DNA from: Bradyrhizobium sp. MOS002 | GTDB taxonomy: Bacteria; Pseudomonadota; Alphaproteobacteria; Rhizobiales; Xanthobacteraceae | DNA: 64,000 nt | Direction: 5' to 3' | NCBI RefSeq assembly: GCF_003020115.1 | Contig: NZ_PYFX01000003.1 | Location: forward strand, 124,001 to 188,000 | In this document: in pieces, positions 17,249 through 27,400 of the stretch | Position numbering within the stretch: position 1 is the stretch's first letter | How the letters are laid out: each line of letters begins with the position of its first letter | The notes under the pieces: model-generated | What the model was told of the DNA's origin: nothing | The model's database searches: none | What the model saw: the letters and a program-made list of their open reading frames with translations, nothing else | Translations under genes and position numbers: made by a program

Positions 17249-18697
17249 ATGGCGCGCGCATTGATGATCCAGGGGGCCGGCTCGGACGTGGGCAAATCGC
17301 TCATCGTCGCCGGCCTCGCACGCGCCTTTGTGCGACGCGGCCTGCGCGTCCTTCCGTTCAAGCCGCAAAACATGTCGAACAATGCGGCCGTCACCGTTGA
17401 CGGCGGCGAGATCGGCCGCGCCCAGGCGCTCCAGGCGCTCGCCGCCCGCGTCGAGCCGCATACCGACATGAACCCGGTGCTGCTCAAGCCCGAGACGGAT
17501 GTCGGCGCGCAGGTGATCGTGCAGGGAAAACGCATCGCGACCGCGCGTGCGCGTGAGTATGCGGCGATGAAACCGTCATTGATGGGGGCGGTGCTGGAGA
17601 GCTTCGAGCGGCTGAAGGCGCGCGCCGATCTCGTTCTGGTGGAGGGTGCCGGCAGCCCGGCCGAGGTGAACCTGCGCAAGGCGGACATCGCCAATATGGG
17701 CTTTGCACGCAAGGCCGACGTGCCGGTCGTGCTGGTCGGCGATATCGACCGCGGCGGGGTCATCGCGCAACTCGTCGGCATCAAGACGGTGATCGACCCG
17801 GATGATGCCGCGATGATCCAGGGATTTGTCATCAACAAGTTCCGCGGCGATCCCGAGTTGTTCGACGACGGCTACAAGCTGATCGAACAAAAGACCACAT
17901 GGCGCGGCTTCGGCGTGCTGCCCTGGTTCGCGCGGGCCGGCGAGCTGCCGGCCGAGGATGCACTGGGCCTGAGCGATGCGCGCAAGCCGGGCCAATGCAA
18001 GATCGCCTGTCTCGCGCTGTCGCGGATCGCCAATTTCGACGATCTCGATCCGCTCAAGCTCGAGCCCGGCGTCGATCTCGTGATGGTGCGGCCGGACGAG
18101 GCCATTCCCGGCGACGTGCGCCTCGTCATCATCCCCGGCTCGAAATCCACGCGCGGCGATCTCGCCTTTCTGCGCGCCCAGGGATGGGACATCGATCTCC
18201 TGGCGCATTGCCGCAGAGGCGGCCATGTGCTCGGCCTCTGCGGCGGCTATCAGATGCTCGGACGCAGCGTCAGTGATCCCGATGGGATCGAGGGCCCCGC
18301 CGGCGACACAGCGGGTCTCGGCCTTCTGGATGTCGAGACCGTGATGAGCCCGCAGAAGACACTGACACGTGTTGCGGCCGTGCATGCAGCGACGGATCAG
18401 CCGATCGAGGCCTACGAAATCCACATCGGCCGCACGGATGGGCCGGATCGCGCGCGGCCATTCGCAAGGCTGAACGGCGAACCGGAAGGCGCGATCTCGC
18501 GCGACGGACGGGTGCAAGGCAGCTATCTGCACGGCCTGTTCACGTCGGATGATTTCCGCAAGGCGTTTTTGGCGAAGCTCGACGTTCCCGCCGGCGCCGA
18601 GCCCTATCACGCCAGGGTCGAGAGCGCGATCGATGCGCTCGCCGATCACATCGAAGCCCATCTCGACGTCGAAGGCCTGCTCGCGCTAGCGCGCTAG
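17249..18697 (+). CDS. cobQ: Adenosylcobyric acid synthase (glutamine-hydrolysing)
   Basis: CobQ (482 residues) amidates side chains b, d, e and g of adenosylcobyrinic a,c-diamide, using ATP and glutamine. The N-terminal P-loop-like domain starts [22 protein letters not shown], and [14 protein letters not shown] and [13 protein letters not shown] follow. The C-terminal glutamine amidotransferase domain has its Cys in [12 protein letters not shown] and the His/Glu region near GSYLHGLF. It follows cobO by 10 bp. The last 12 bp overlap the end of the convergent cobD gene within a perfect palindrome. Confidence 0.96.
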   Translation: MARALMIQGAGSDVGKSLIVAGLARAFVRRGLRVLPFKPQNMSNNAAVTVDGGEIGRAQALQALAARVEPHTDMNPVLLKPETDVGAQVIVQGKRIATARAREYAAMKPSLMGAVLESFERLKARADLVLVEGAGSPAEVNLRKADIANMGFARKADVPVVLVGDIDRGGVIAQLVGIKTVIDPDDAAMIQGFVINKFRGDPELFDDGYKLIEQKTTWRGFGVLPWFARAGELPAEDALGLSDARKPGQCKIACLALSRIANFDDLDPLKLEPGVDLVMVRPDEAIPGDVRLVIIPGSKSTRGDLAFLRAQGWDIDLLAHCRRGGHVLGLCGGYQMLGRSVSDPDGIEGPAGDTAGLGLLDVETVMSPQKTLTRVAAVHAATDQPIEAYEIHIGRTDGPDRARPFARLNGEPEGAISRDGRVQGSYLHGLFTSDDFRKAFLAKLDVPAGAEPYHARVESAIDALADHIEAHLDVEGLLALAR

Positions 18698-18700
18698 CGC
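18683..18700. repeat. 18-bp perfect palindrome holding two convergent stop codons
   Basis: The sequence GCGCTAGCGCGCTAGCGC equals its own reverse complement. It contains the TAG of cobQ (18695-18697) and the TAG of cobD on the other strand (18686-18688). As a result both proteins end in the same residues, ALAR. It may simply reflect the overlap, or act as a short bidirectional hairpin. Confidence 0.9.
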
Positions 18701-19663
18701 CTCGGCCAGGTGCTTCCATTCGGATTCGCTGCCCGGAATCCCAAGGCGCAGCCATGTCGGTTCTCGCGCGAACACGCGCGACCAGATGTGGCGACGCGCC
18801 AGCTTCTCCAGCGCGGCAAGCGCGTCAGGCGTCTCGTAGAGACGAAACAGCTGCGTCCCGCCAACGAGCGTCCAGCCTTGCGACTGCACCATGCTGTCGA
18901 GACGAACGCAGTCTCGCGCGAGCCGCGCGGAGGTGGCCTCGGCCCAGGCATCGTCACGCAGAGCACGGCAGCCGATCGCGATCGCCGCTCCCGAGACCGG
19001 CCAGGGCCCCGACATCGATGCGATCCTGGCAATGTCGGACGGATTGCCGAGCGCGAAACCAAGCCGCAGACCGGCAAGGCCGTAAAACTTTCCGAAGGAG
19101 CGCAGGATCAGCAGCCCCGGCCGGTCCTCGGATGCAAGCGACAGCTGCGGGGCCACATCGGCAAAGCTCTCGTCGATGACGAGACGACCGACGCGCGGCA
19201 GCAGCGCCAGCAAATCCCTTGGTGTGTGGCATCGGCCGTCAGGATTGTTGGGATTGACGACAATGGCGACGTCGGCGCCGACCAGCGCGTCGAGCTCCCC
19301 GACCTCCTGGACCTCCCAGCCTGCGGCCGAGAGGACCCCGGCATATTCGTTGTAGGTCGGCGCGAGGATGCGCGCGTGGCCGGGTGGTGCGAATTGCGGC
19401 AGCAGTTGAATCGCGGCCTGTGCGCCGCCAAGCGCGACAACTGCCGCGCTCGTGCGGTAAGCGTGGCGCGCCGCCCGATGCAGCGCCTCGATCTCAGCGC
19501 GCGACGGCAACGCGCTCCACGCGCGCGAGCTCACCTCGCCCACGGGATAAGGCAGGCGGTTGATCCCGGTCGACAGATCGATCCAGTCCTCCGCGCGACC
19601 GCCGAAACGCTGCTGGGCCTGATCGAGATTTCCACCGTGCTCGCGCATGCGCTGTTCTTTCAC
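18686..19663 (-). CDS. cobD: Threonine-phosphate decarboxylase-type aminotransferase fold enzyme
   Basis: This 325-residue PLP enzyme belongs to the histidinol-phosphate aminotransferase-like class I/II family. In B12 synthesis it makes (R)-1-amino-2-propanol phosphate from threonine phosphate for the aminopropanol linker; in P. denitrificans it is called CobC. Seen are [36 protein letters not shown] and the PLP lysine in [19 protein letters not shown]. The start overlaps the cbiB stop by 4 bp, so the two linker genes are coupled. Linker chemistry in rhizobia is inferred from homologues. Confidence 0.93.
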   Translation of the reverse strand: MKEQRMREHGGNLDQAQQRFGGRAEDWIDLSTGINRLPYPVGEVSSRAWSALPSRAEIEALHRAARHAYRTSAAVVALGGAQAAIQLLPQFAPPGHARILAPTYNEYAGVLSAAGWEVQEVGELDALVGADVAIVVNPNNPDGRCHTPRDLLALLPRVGRLVIDESFADVAPQLSLASEDRPGLLILRSFGKFYGLAGLRLGFALGNPSDIARIASMSGPWPVSGAAIAIGCRALRDDAWAEATSARLARDCVRLDSMVQSQGWTLVGGTQLFRLYETPDALAALEKLARRHIWSRVFAREPTWLRLGIPGSESEWKHLAEALAR

Positions 19664-20601
19664 GCGAAGGCCAGGATCGCAAGGATGCCGGCGACCAGCA
19701 GCATGGCGCGGCGGTAAACCGTCAATCCCCGATCGATGTCGGCGGCAAGCGGATCGCGCGCACCTTCATTCAGCCAGGGCTCGTTCGTGGTGCTGCCGTG
19801 ATAGATCCGCGGACCGCTGAGCCGCACACCCAGCGCACCCGCCATGGCTGCTTCCGGCCAGCCGGCATTGGGCGAGCGGTGACGTCGGGCATCCCGCGTC
19901 ATGCACGACAGCGCCTCTGATCGCCGTGGCGCCAGCAGCACGAACAGAAATCCGGTCAGCCGCGCCGGAATGAAATTGGCGACATCGTCGATGCGCGCCG
20001 CGGCCCAGCCGAAAGCTTCGTGACGTTCGCTGCGATGGCCGATCATGGAGTCCAGCGTGTTGATCGCCTTGTAGCCCAAGATGCCGGGCAGGCCGAACAG
20101 CGCGCCCCAGAACACGGGGGCGACGATGCCGTCGGATGCATTCTCGGCGAGGCTCTCGATCGCCGCGCGCGCGATGCCGGCCTCGTCGAGCGTCAGGGGA
20201 TCGCGGCCAACGATGCGCGAGACGGCCTCGCGTGCGGCGACGATGTCACCGGCCCGCATCGCGTCTGCGACGGCAGCAACGTGGTCGTAGAGCGAACGCA
20301 AGGCAACCAGCGGCCAAGCGAGAACGCCGACCAGCACGATCTGGATCCAGCCCAAGGGAAGCAGGCACTGAAGCGCCCAGCCGAGCGCGACGGCGAGCGC
20401 GATCACCGCGAGCGCTGCGGCGAGACCAGCGGCGCGGCGAAATGCCGGCGGATCGGACGCACGATTCCAGGCGGTGTCGATGGCAGAGATCAACCGCCCC
20501 AACCAGGTGACGGGATGGCCGATCCGCGCGAACACCCACGACGGCCAGCCCAACAGGGCATCCACCGCCATCGCCACCGCCATCGCACCCGCAAAACCCA
20601 C
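19660..20601 (-). CDS. cbiB: Adenosylcobinamide-phosphate synthase (CbiB/CobD)
   Basis: This integral membrane protein (313 residues) joins aminopropanol or its phosphate to adenosylcobyric acid. Conserved blocks are GHPVTWLGRLI, ALRSLYDHV, VSRIVGRDPLTLDEAGIARAAIESLAENASDGIVAP (read as two blocks), GYKAINTLDSMIGH and DDVANFIPARLTG. At least four hydrophobic segments are evident. I chose the GTG at 20601 because AGGAG lies 6 nt upstream; the open frame reaches 20658 and an ATG at 20583 is the alternative. It is the first gene of the pair with cobD and diverges from cobU. Confidence 0.93.
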   Translation of the reverse strand: MGFAGAMAVAMAVDALLGWPSWVFARIGHPVTWLGRLISAIDTAWNRASDPPAFRRAAGLAAALAVIALAVALGWALQCLLPLGWIQIVLVGVLAWPLVALRSLYDHVAAVADAMRAGDIVAAREAVSRIVGRDPLTLDEAGIARAAIESLAENASDGIVAPVFWGALFGLPGILGYKAINTLDSMIGHRSERHEAFGWAAARIDDVANFIPARLTGFLFVLLAPRRSEALSCMTRDARRHRSPNAGWPEAAMAGALGVRLSGPRIYHGSTTNEPWLNEGARDPLAADIDRGLTVYRRAMLLVAGILAILAFA

Positions 20602-20722
20602 ACCCGTCTCCTGTTCCGCCCCTGTTGCGCAAACCACAGCCGGAGCGCAAGCCCCCAACTGCCTGATTTCGGCTTTGTCTTTGGCCGCGTTTGGTGATTA
20701 GTCAGGCCCACAGGAGACCTTT

Positions 20723-21226
20723 ATGGCCGTCATCTTGATCACGGGCGGAGCGCGATCGGGCAAGAGCAAGCGCGCGGAAATGCTCACGCGCGCCTTTCCC
20801 GGGCAGCCGGTCTATGTCGCGACGGCCGAGGCCCTCGATGGCGAAATGGAGGCGCGCATCGCCAGCCATCGTGCGCGCCGCGAGACCGACTGGATCGAAC
20901 GCGAGGTGCCGCTCGATCTCCTGCCCGCGCTGCTCGCAACAGACGGCGGCGGCGCGCGGCTCGTCGATTGCCTGACGCTGTGGCTCTCCAACCTCATGCA
21001 TGCGGAGCGCGACTGGGAACGAGAGGTGAGCGAACTCGTCACCGCCCTGCCCCGCCTTAAGAGCCCCGTCGTCTTCGTCACCAACGAAGTCGGCCTCGGC
21101 ATCGTCCCCGACAATCCGCTGGCGCGGAGCTTCCGCGACGCCGCCGGGTTCATGAACCAGGCCATCGCGGCCGTTGCCGACGAGGTCGAGTTCGTGGTCG
21201 CCGGCCTGCCGATGAAGCTTAAATGA
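20723..21226 (+). CDS. cobU: Adenosylcobinamide kinase / adenosylcobinamide-phosphate guanylyltransferase
   Basis: The 167-residue bifunctional enzyme (CobP in P. denitrificans) phosphorylates adenosylcobinamide and then attaches GMP. It carries the P-loop VILITGGARSGKSKRAEML, VYVATAEALDGEMEARI, SHRARRETDW with the guanylated His region, LVDCLTLWLSNLM and FVTNEVGLGIVPDNPLARSF. AGGAGA precedes the ATG by a suitable distance. Its end overlaps cobS by 4 bp (ATGA). It is first in cobU-cobS-bluB, which handles nucleotide loop assembly. Confidence 0.96.
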   Translation: MAVILITGGARSGKSKRAEMLTRAFPGQPVYVATAEALDGEMEARIASHRARRETDWIEREVPLDLLPALLATDGGGARLVDCLTLWLSNLMHAERDWEREVSELVTALPRLKSPVVFVTNEVGLGIVPDNPLARSFRDAAGFMNQAIAAVADEVEFVVAGLPMKLK

Positions 21227-22005
21227 TGCCGCGCGACGAAATCTTGCGAGAGGTCATCAGCGATCTCAGGATCGCGGCATCGTTCGTGACGATCCTTCCC
21301 GTCGCCTCGTCGAAGCCAGCCGGCGATGGGGCCATCGCGCGCGCGACCTGGGCGCTTCCCGTTGCGGGGCTGGCGGTCGGGCTTACCGGCGCTTTGGTTT
21401 TTGCGAGCGCCAGCCGTTTCGGGCTGGCACCGAACCCTGCCGCCCTGCTCGCGCTGGCCGCGACCGCCCTCGTCACCGGCGCGCTGCACGAGGACGGCCT
21501 TGCCGATACTGCCGACGGGCTCGGCGGTGGCCGCACGCGGGAACGCAAGCTCGAGATCATGCGCGACAGCCGGATCGGCACCTATGGCGTCTGCGCGCTG
21601 ATCCTGTCGTTCGGCCTGCGTTGGAGCGCGCTCGCGGCGATCGCCAATCCGTGGGCCGTCGCGCTCGCGCTGTGCGCTGCGCACACTGCTGCCCGCGCGG
21701 GATTGCCGGCCTTCATGTCGCAGGTCGCACCTGCGCGACCTGACGGGCTGTCTGCGAGTGCGGGATCACCGCCGGGCCGCAGCATCGCCATCGCCTTCGC
21801 TGTGGGGATCCTCGCGCTCGTGCTCGCGCTTGGGCCGGGCAAGGCGCTGGTGAGCCTGATTGTGCTCTCCCTCGCCGGCCTGATGCTGGCGCGACTTGCC
21901 ATCCGCCAGATCGGCGGGCAGACCGGCGACATCCTCGGCGCGTTCGAGCAGATCGGCGAGATCCTGATCCTGCTGGTTGCCGCAGCCTTCCAGATCGGAG
22001 GCTGA
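21223..22005 (+). CDS. cobS: Adenosylcobinamide-GDP ribazoletransferase
   Basis: This 260-residue membrane enzyme (CobV in P. denitrificans) joins adenosylcobinamide-GDP with alpha-ribazole or its phosphate to complete B12. The catalytic block HEDGLADTADGLGGG is followed by RERKLEIMRDSRIGTYG, as in CobS/CobV proteins, and LARLAIRQIGGQTGDILGA appears near the C-terminus. Several hydrophobic segments suit a polytopic protein. It should not be confused with the cobaltochelatase AAA+ subunit CobS. bluB follows 4 bp after its stop. Confidence 0.95.
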   Translation: MMPRDEILREVISDLRIAASFVTILPVASSKPAGDGAIARATWALPVAGLAVGLTGALVFASASRFGLAPNPAALLALAATALVTGALHEDGLADTADGLGGGRTRERKLEIMRDSRIGTYGVCALILSFGLRWSALAAIANPWAVALALCAAHTAARAGLPAFMSQVAPARPDGLSASAGSPPGRSIAIAFAVGILALVLALGPGKALVSLIVLSLAGLMLARLAIRQIGGQTGDILGAFEQIGEILILLVAAAFQIGG

Positions 22006-22009
22006 CGCG

Positions 22010-22642
22010 ATGGTCGCGTTCGACGACACCTTCCGCCAGCACTTGCGCGAGCTGTTCGTGTGGCGCCGCGACGTGCGCCGTTTTCGCACCGACCCGTTGC
22101 CGGACGGCGCCATCGATCGCCTGATCGAGACGGCCTGTCTCTCACCCTCGGTCGGCCTCAGCCAGCCCTGGCGCTTCGTCATCGTCGATGACGCCGCACG
22201 GCGTCGCGCCGTGATCGACGACTTCAAAGCGTGCAACGCCGACGCGCTGAATGCCTATACCGGTGAACGCGCAGCGCGCTACGCCACGCTGAAACTGTCG
22301 GGTCTCGAACAGGCCCCCGGCCACCTCGCCGTGTTCGCGGACAAGGCCAGCGATGTCGGTCACGGCCTCGGCCGCGCGACGATGCCGGAGACGACGGAGT
22401 ATTCCGTGGTGGCGGCGATCACCGCGATGTGGCTTGCCGCGCGCGCCGAAGGCATCGGGCTCGGCTGGGTATCGATCCTCCATCCGGATCGCATCCACGC
22501 CAGCCTCGACGTGCCGGACACCTGGAAATTCATCGCGTATCTCTGTATCGGCTACCCGGAAGTCGAATGCGACCGGCCCGAGCTGGAACAGGCGGAGTGG
22601 GAGCAGCGGCGGGGCGCGGAAGAGTTCACGCTGCGGCGTTAA
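22010..22642 (+). CDS. bluB: 5,6-dimethylbenzimidazole synthase
   Basis: BluB (210 residues) is a nitroreductase-fold flavoenzyme that breaks down FMNH2 with O2 to give 5,6-dimethylbenzimidazole, the lower base of B12. Family blocks include WRRDVRRFRTDPLP, ACLSPSVGLSQPWRFVIV, MPETTEYSVVAAITAMWLAARAEGIGLGWVSI (as two blocks) and PDTWKFIAYLCIGYPE. The ATG at 22010 was chosen over the longer frame because it yields the canonical N-terminus and sits 4 bp after cobS. Being oxygen-dependent, it matches the aerobic pathway of this cluster and supplies the substrate of CobT. Confidence 0.96.
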   Translation: MVAFDDTFRQHLRELFVWRRDVRRFRTDPLPDGAIDRLIETACLSPSVGLSQPWRFVIVDDAARRRAVIDDFKACNADALNAYTGERAARYATLKLSGLEQAPGHLAVFADKASDVGHGLGRATMPETTEYSVVAAITAMWLAARAEGIGLGWVSILHPDRIHASLDVPDTWKFIAYLCIGYPEVECDRPELEQAEWEQRRGAEEFTLRR

Positions 22643-22670
22643 TCAGACCCGCATCGCAGTCCATCGCCTG

Positions 22671-22760
22671 TCATTGCGAGCGCAGCGAAGCAATCCAGAA
22701 TCTTGCCGACGAATCAGTCTGGATTGCTTCGTCGCAAGAGCTCCTCGCAAAGACGACGGA
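22671..22760. repeat. Dispersed palindromic intergenic repeat (Bradyrhizobium-type)
   Basis: The arms GCGAAGCAATCCAGA (22685-22699) and TCTGGATTGCTTCG (22718-22731) form a 14-bp stem around an 18-nt spacer. They are flanked by TCATTGCGAGCGCA and CTCCTCGCAAAGACGACGG. I recall this sequence type as a common dispersed repeat in Bradyrhizobium and Rhodopseudomonas intergenic DNA. It lies between the convergent ends of bluB and tpsB and could act as a bidirectional terminator. Confidence 0.8.
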
Positions 22761-22771
22761 GAGAGCTTCAG

Positions 22772-24466
22772 CTACGACCTGCTCCTGCCGGCGACCGCCG
22801 CCACAGGCGCGGGGGTTTCCTGCTTCTGGAACATCAACAACGGCCGGAAGATGACACGGCCGTAGGCCTCGTAGTGGTTCTGGGTCGAGACGGCCATCTT
22901 CAGCGGCGTCGCGTAATTTGCCTCGAACGTCATGAACGATGCGTAGGTCCAGGAGAAGCCGACGCCAACCGAGCCCAGCTCGGTGATCCCTGGGAACGTC
23001 GAATACACCGCGCCCCAGTCGGTGAAGATGTAGGTGTCGAAACCCCTGAGCCATTGCGACCAATTGTAGTGCAGCTCGGCGTTGAAATAATAGCCGCTGT
23101 CGCCGGACGCCGAGTTGGAGGGATAACCGCGCACGGTGGTGGGACCGCCGATCGAGAAGATCTGATCGCCCGGCAGCAGCTTTTCCTGTGTGTACTGCCA
23201 GCTCGCCAGCACATTGGTGCTGAAATTTGCAGGCCCCGCGGCGCTGGTCGCGATCAACGAGCCTGTATAGGTGTTGAACGCGCGGTTGTTGCCAAGCACG
23301 TGGTCTTGCCATGCGATGTAGTTCACCGCCGGCGAGACCGTGATCGAATAGGTGTTGCCGGAATTGGTCACCGAGAGGCCCGCCGTGGCCTTGTCGTAAT
23401 GATCCTGAGTCACGGCGACCGTGGCGAAGCGGCTGACCGTCTTGCCCTCGGTCTCCGCGGCGTTGAGCAGCACCAGCCAGTTCTGCGTCACCCAGACCGG
23501 CTGGCTGAAATTGACTGCGGCCTGGCTCGAGCGTCCGGTAACATCGAGCGCGACGAACGGTCCCTGGATGATCTTGATCTTGCCTTCGGTATAGCTGACG
23601 CCGGCGCGGCCGCCCCAGGGATTGACCGGGATGCTGTAGGCGACGTTGCCGTTGAGGTTGCCGTCGGAACGAACGCCGTAGAAGGTCAGGCGGTCGTCGA
23701 CGCCGAACAGGCCGTGGCGCTTGTAGAAGGCCCCACCCTCCCAGCGCCCGGTGTTTTCCGCCCCCTGGTTGTCGGTGAACAGCTGCAAGGTGTCGACCGG
23801 CGGCTCGATCACGGCGAACTGGAGATCGGTCAGGCCGAAGCTCGTGCCGGGCTGGAGCAGCGCCTTGATCTGCACGTCGTTGGTCCGGTTGAACCAGATT
23901 ACGTCGCGATTGAGTTTCGGAACGTCGAGGATCTCGCCTTCGGGCTCCTTCACGCGCTGGAGGATGTACTCGGTGCGGGTCTGCTTGTTGCCCTCGATGC
24001 TCGTCTTCTGGAGCCGGCCTTCGGTCAGCTTGACGCGGACGATGCCGCCCTTGGCATCCTGCTCGGGCAGCGTCGCTATGCCCGTGACGATGCCGCGCTC
24101 GGTATAGATGGCGTTGATGTCGGCGACGAGCTGCAGCAGCGAGGCGATGTCGACGCTCTTGCCGACATACTTCTTCGCGATCTCGTCGAGCTCGGCCGGA
24201 GTGATGAACTTGGAGCCGTCGAACTCGACCTTGCGCAGGCGGAATTTCGGGCCGCCCGGCTTCAGGAGCTGGGACTTCTCCCGCTCGCCGCCAATCACCG
24301 CCGGCCCGTTGAGCTTGGGCGGCGCGCTCTGCTGTTCGAGCTGCCGGCGTTGCCGGTCGACATCGTTCTGAATCACGCCCGGATTGATCGACGGAATCTG
24401 CGCCCGCGCGGGAGCGATCCAGCTAGCTGCCAGCCCAACCCCTAACGCTGCCCCCCAAATCCGCAT
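22772..24466 (-). CDS. Two-partner secretion outer-membrane transporter (TpsB, ShlB/FhaC family)
   Basis: TpsB proteins are Omp85-superfamily barrels that export a TpsA partner across the outer membrane. From the ATG at 24466 the protein has about 564 residues. It begins with a signal peptide ending PARA|QIPS, an N-terminal linker rich in Gln/Arg, then two POTRA domains (FRLRKVEFDGSKFITPAEL, and KTSIEGNKQTRTEYILQRV). The C-terminal barrel carries the family motif VRGYPS in GGPTTVRGYPSNS. An alternative ATG at 24484 overlaps the tpsA stop. Coupling to tpsA fits a dedicated exporter. The closing strand lies near GRVIFRPLLMF, and a short Ala/Pro tail follows. Confidence 0.92.
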   Translation of the reverse strand: MRIWGAALGVGLAASWIAPARAQIPSINPGVIQNDVDRQRRQLEQQSAPPKLNGPAVIGGEREKSQLLKPGGPKFRLRKVEFDGSKFITPAELDEIAKKYVGKSVDIASLLQLVADINAIYTERGIVTGIATLPEQDAKGGIVRVKLTEGRLQKTSIEGNKQTRTEYILQRVKEPEGEILDVPKLNRDVIWFNRTNDVQIKALLQPGTSFGLTDLQFAVIEPPVDTLQLFTDNQGAENTGRWEGGAFYKRHGLFGVDDRLTFYGVRSDGNLNGNVAYSIPVNPWGGRAGVSYTEGKIKIIQGPFVALDVTGRSSQAAVNFSQPVWVTQNWLVLLNAAETEGKTVSRFATVAVTQDHYDKATAGLSVTNSGNTYSITVSPAVNYIAWQDHVLGNNRAFNTYTGSLIATSAAGPANFSTNVLASWQYTQEKLLPGDQIFSIGGPTTVRGYPSNSASGDSGYYFNAELHYNWSQWLRGFDTYIFTDWGAVYSTFPGITELGSVGVGFSWTYASFMTFEANYATPLKMAVSTQNHYEAYGRVIFRPLLMFQKQETPAPVAAVAGRSRS

Positions 24467-24477
24467 CCCTGGTCCCG

Positions 24478-27400
24478 TTACCATGCCTGTGCGAGACGGC
24501 CGACGGCCGGCTTCGCCGCCTCGATCGCCGCGTCCTTCCAACCGGCGCGTCCCACGCGCTGACCCTGCCGGCGCAGCTTGCGCATGTCGTTCAGTCCCTC
24601 GACGTTGACGGCGGGACCAGAGCCGATGGTCTCGACCGGCCGCGGCGTCAGCAGCGCATCGAGCCGCGCCTTGCCGGAGAGACCGAGCAGGTAGAACGTC
24701 CCCCCATCCTTCTTCGCGAGCCAGGTCTCTATGTTCTCGCTGCCCTCGCCGTCGACCGCGATGTTGCGCACCATGCTGGCGCCGGTGAAGTCGTAGCAGC
24801 AGGTGTGAGTCGGCCCATAGTTGCTAACGGTTGCCGAGACGTTGCCGGTGTAGAACACCACATAGGCGTTGCTGACATTGGCATTCCCGACCTGGCTCAT
24901 CGTGAACACGCCACCCGGCTGGTAGAGCTGGAGCGACGGCCAGTTGGACGGCGCCGGCGTGCGGTTGTTGAGCAACACCTGCTGGGTTGCCGTGGTCAGC
25001 ATGAGCTGGCCCGGCACATAGCCGTTCAGGATCGCGACCGCGTGCGCGTCGGTCCAGAAATTGGCGTCTACCACCTTGAACTGGTTGATGATGATGCTGT
25101 CCGGATCGATCGAGATATTGGCCGAAGTCGCGACGCCGCCGTTGTAGCCCGTGATGTTCATGATCAGCGGAACCGACGGGTTCGAGCGGACCTGCTCGCC
25201 CTTGACGTTGATGGTATCGGCGGCGAGATCGAGCTCCTTGACCACGCTGACCCAATCGATAGTCAGGTCGCCCGATGAAGTCAGCTTGATCACATTGCCG
25301 CTGACCCGGTCGAGCGAGACCGATCCGGCCACATCGAAATGCGTATCGCCGCTGGCCGAGATCGATCCGCCGCGGAGCGAGCCGGTGTCGGACTTGACGT
25401 TGAGGTCGCCGGCATCGCCGGGTATGCCTGTCGTCGTGAGCTGGTTGAAGACGATGTCGTTGACGGCGTGCAAGGTCTGTGTGCCGCCACTGATGGCGGT
25501 GCCAACGGTAATCCCCCCGGCAGTCGCGGTGACGTCGAGTGTGCCGCCGGCCGAGAGATTATCCCAATGAACGATGGTGCCGCTCAGGACCGCGTTGCCG
25601 GTCGTGGCCGTGAGGTTATGACCGGTGTTGGTGCCCGCCGCGATCAGCCTTGCCGAGCCGTTGGCCGAGACCGAGCCCAGCGTCGGCACGCCGCCCGACA
25701 TCACCGTCTGCGCCAGGATGAAGCCGTTGTCGGCCGCGACATTGATGTTGCCGACGTCGCCGCTGTTGCCGGTGGCCGCGAGCGACTTGAACGTCACGTT
25801 CTGGGTGGCGTGAACCGTCTGCGAGCCGCTGCTGTCGGCGGTGCCGATGACGATGCTGCCACTGTTCGCGACGGCGCTGAAGGTGCCGCGCGCGCGTGCA
25901 TCCGTACCTGCCAGCACCTGGTCGAGCGTCAGGCCGCCGGTGCCGAGGATGTCCACGCTGCCCTTGGCCGCCGAGAGCAGGCTCGCCTCGGTGTCGGTCA
26001 GAGACTTCAGATAGATGTCGCCGGCACTCGTGCTTGCCGACAGCCGCGCGGCACTGAGGATGAACCGGCTCGCCGCGTTGCCGATGCCGTTGGATGCGCT
26101 CAGCGAAACTTCGGCGCCTGAGCCGGACGCGACGAATTTGGTCTGGCCGTCGCCATTGTCGACGATCGCTCCGAGCGAGGCGACGCCGCCGGCGGTGACG
26201 ATGATCGAAGGCGCGTTCGAGGCCGCCGCATAGGACAGCGACGAATTCAGCTGGCCGATGGTCGCGTCGCCGGTGGTGGTCACGGAGATCACGCCGGCCG
26301 CGTTGATGGCGGAGTAAGCTCCCATCGACAGCGTCGCGGCCACCAGCGTCACCCCGCCGGAGCTGCTGGTCGCAACCACCGGCGCCGCGCCGGTGCCGGC
26401 CGCGAAGGTCATGCCCCGGTTGGCGAGGAGCTGCATCAAGCCGCCGCTGGCGAGGTCGGCATTGATGGTGAGCGCGCCGCGCGAAACGTTCAGCGTCAGT
26501 GCGCCGCCGGATGTCAGCGTCCCATAGGTGCCGCTGGTGCCGACCACGAGATCGCCGGTGACCGCGAGGATGCTGAGATCGCCGACCGCAGAGCCGGTCA
26601 CGGCGCCGGAGATATTCACCTGCACGGGCTGGAAGGTCGAGCCGTTGAAGCCGATGCTGCCGCCGGCGCGCAGATCGAGGTCGGTGCCGAGAATATGGAT
26701 CGCGGTACGGTCCGTGAAGCCGGATTCGGCATAGATGCTGCCGGCCGCCGCGAGCTGGATTGCATTGCCGGCGGCGATGTTGCCGAGAATGAGGTCGCCG
26801 GTGGTCTGCTTCACATAAATGCCCTGCGCCGACGAGACCTGGTCGAGCTGATCGTTGGCCGGGTCGGCGAAGGCGATCTGGATCGCGTTCGCGTTGGTCG
26901 CGGGATTGCTTCCGGCAGCCCCGGGGGCGCCGACATTGCCGTGCTCGGCGATCAGGGTCAGGTTGCCGATATCGCCGGAGATCACCGGTGTACCGGTCAC
27001 GCCGGCAGCGGCGGTGATGCTGGTCACGGCGTCGAGCTTGACGTCTCCGCGGCCGGTCACCTCGATGCCGTTGGCCTGCGCGGCCGCGATCGGGCCGTAA
27101 TTCGCAGTGATGCCGCCGAGCGTGAGGCTGTTCTTGCTGCCGAGATAGACATTGGTCAGTGCCTTAGCCGAGATCGCGATCGGGTTGTCGACAACGACGA
27201 GGTTCTGCTGCGACAGGCTGACCGTATAGGTCACGACCTGGGTCGTCGGATCCGTGACCGCGCCGACGGTGAGCTGACCCGGACCGGCCGTCGCCAGCAA
27301 TCCCCTCTGCGCCGACGTCAGCGACGAGGAATCGACGCTGGTGAAGGTGAACGTCTGGGGCGCCGCCGAATTGCCGACCGAGCCGTGCGGCGCGTAGAGC

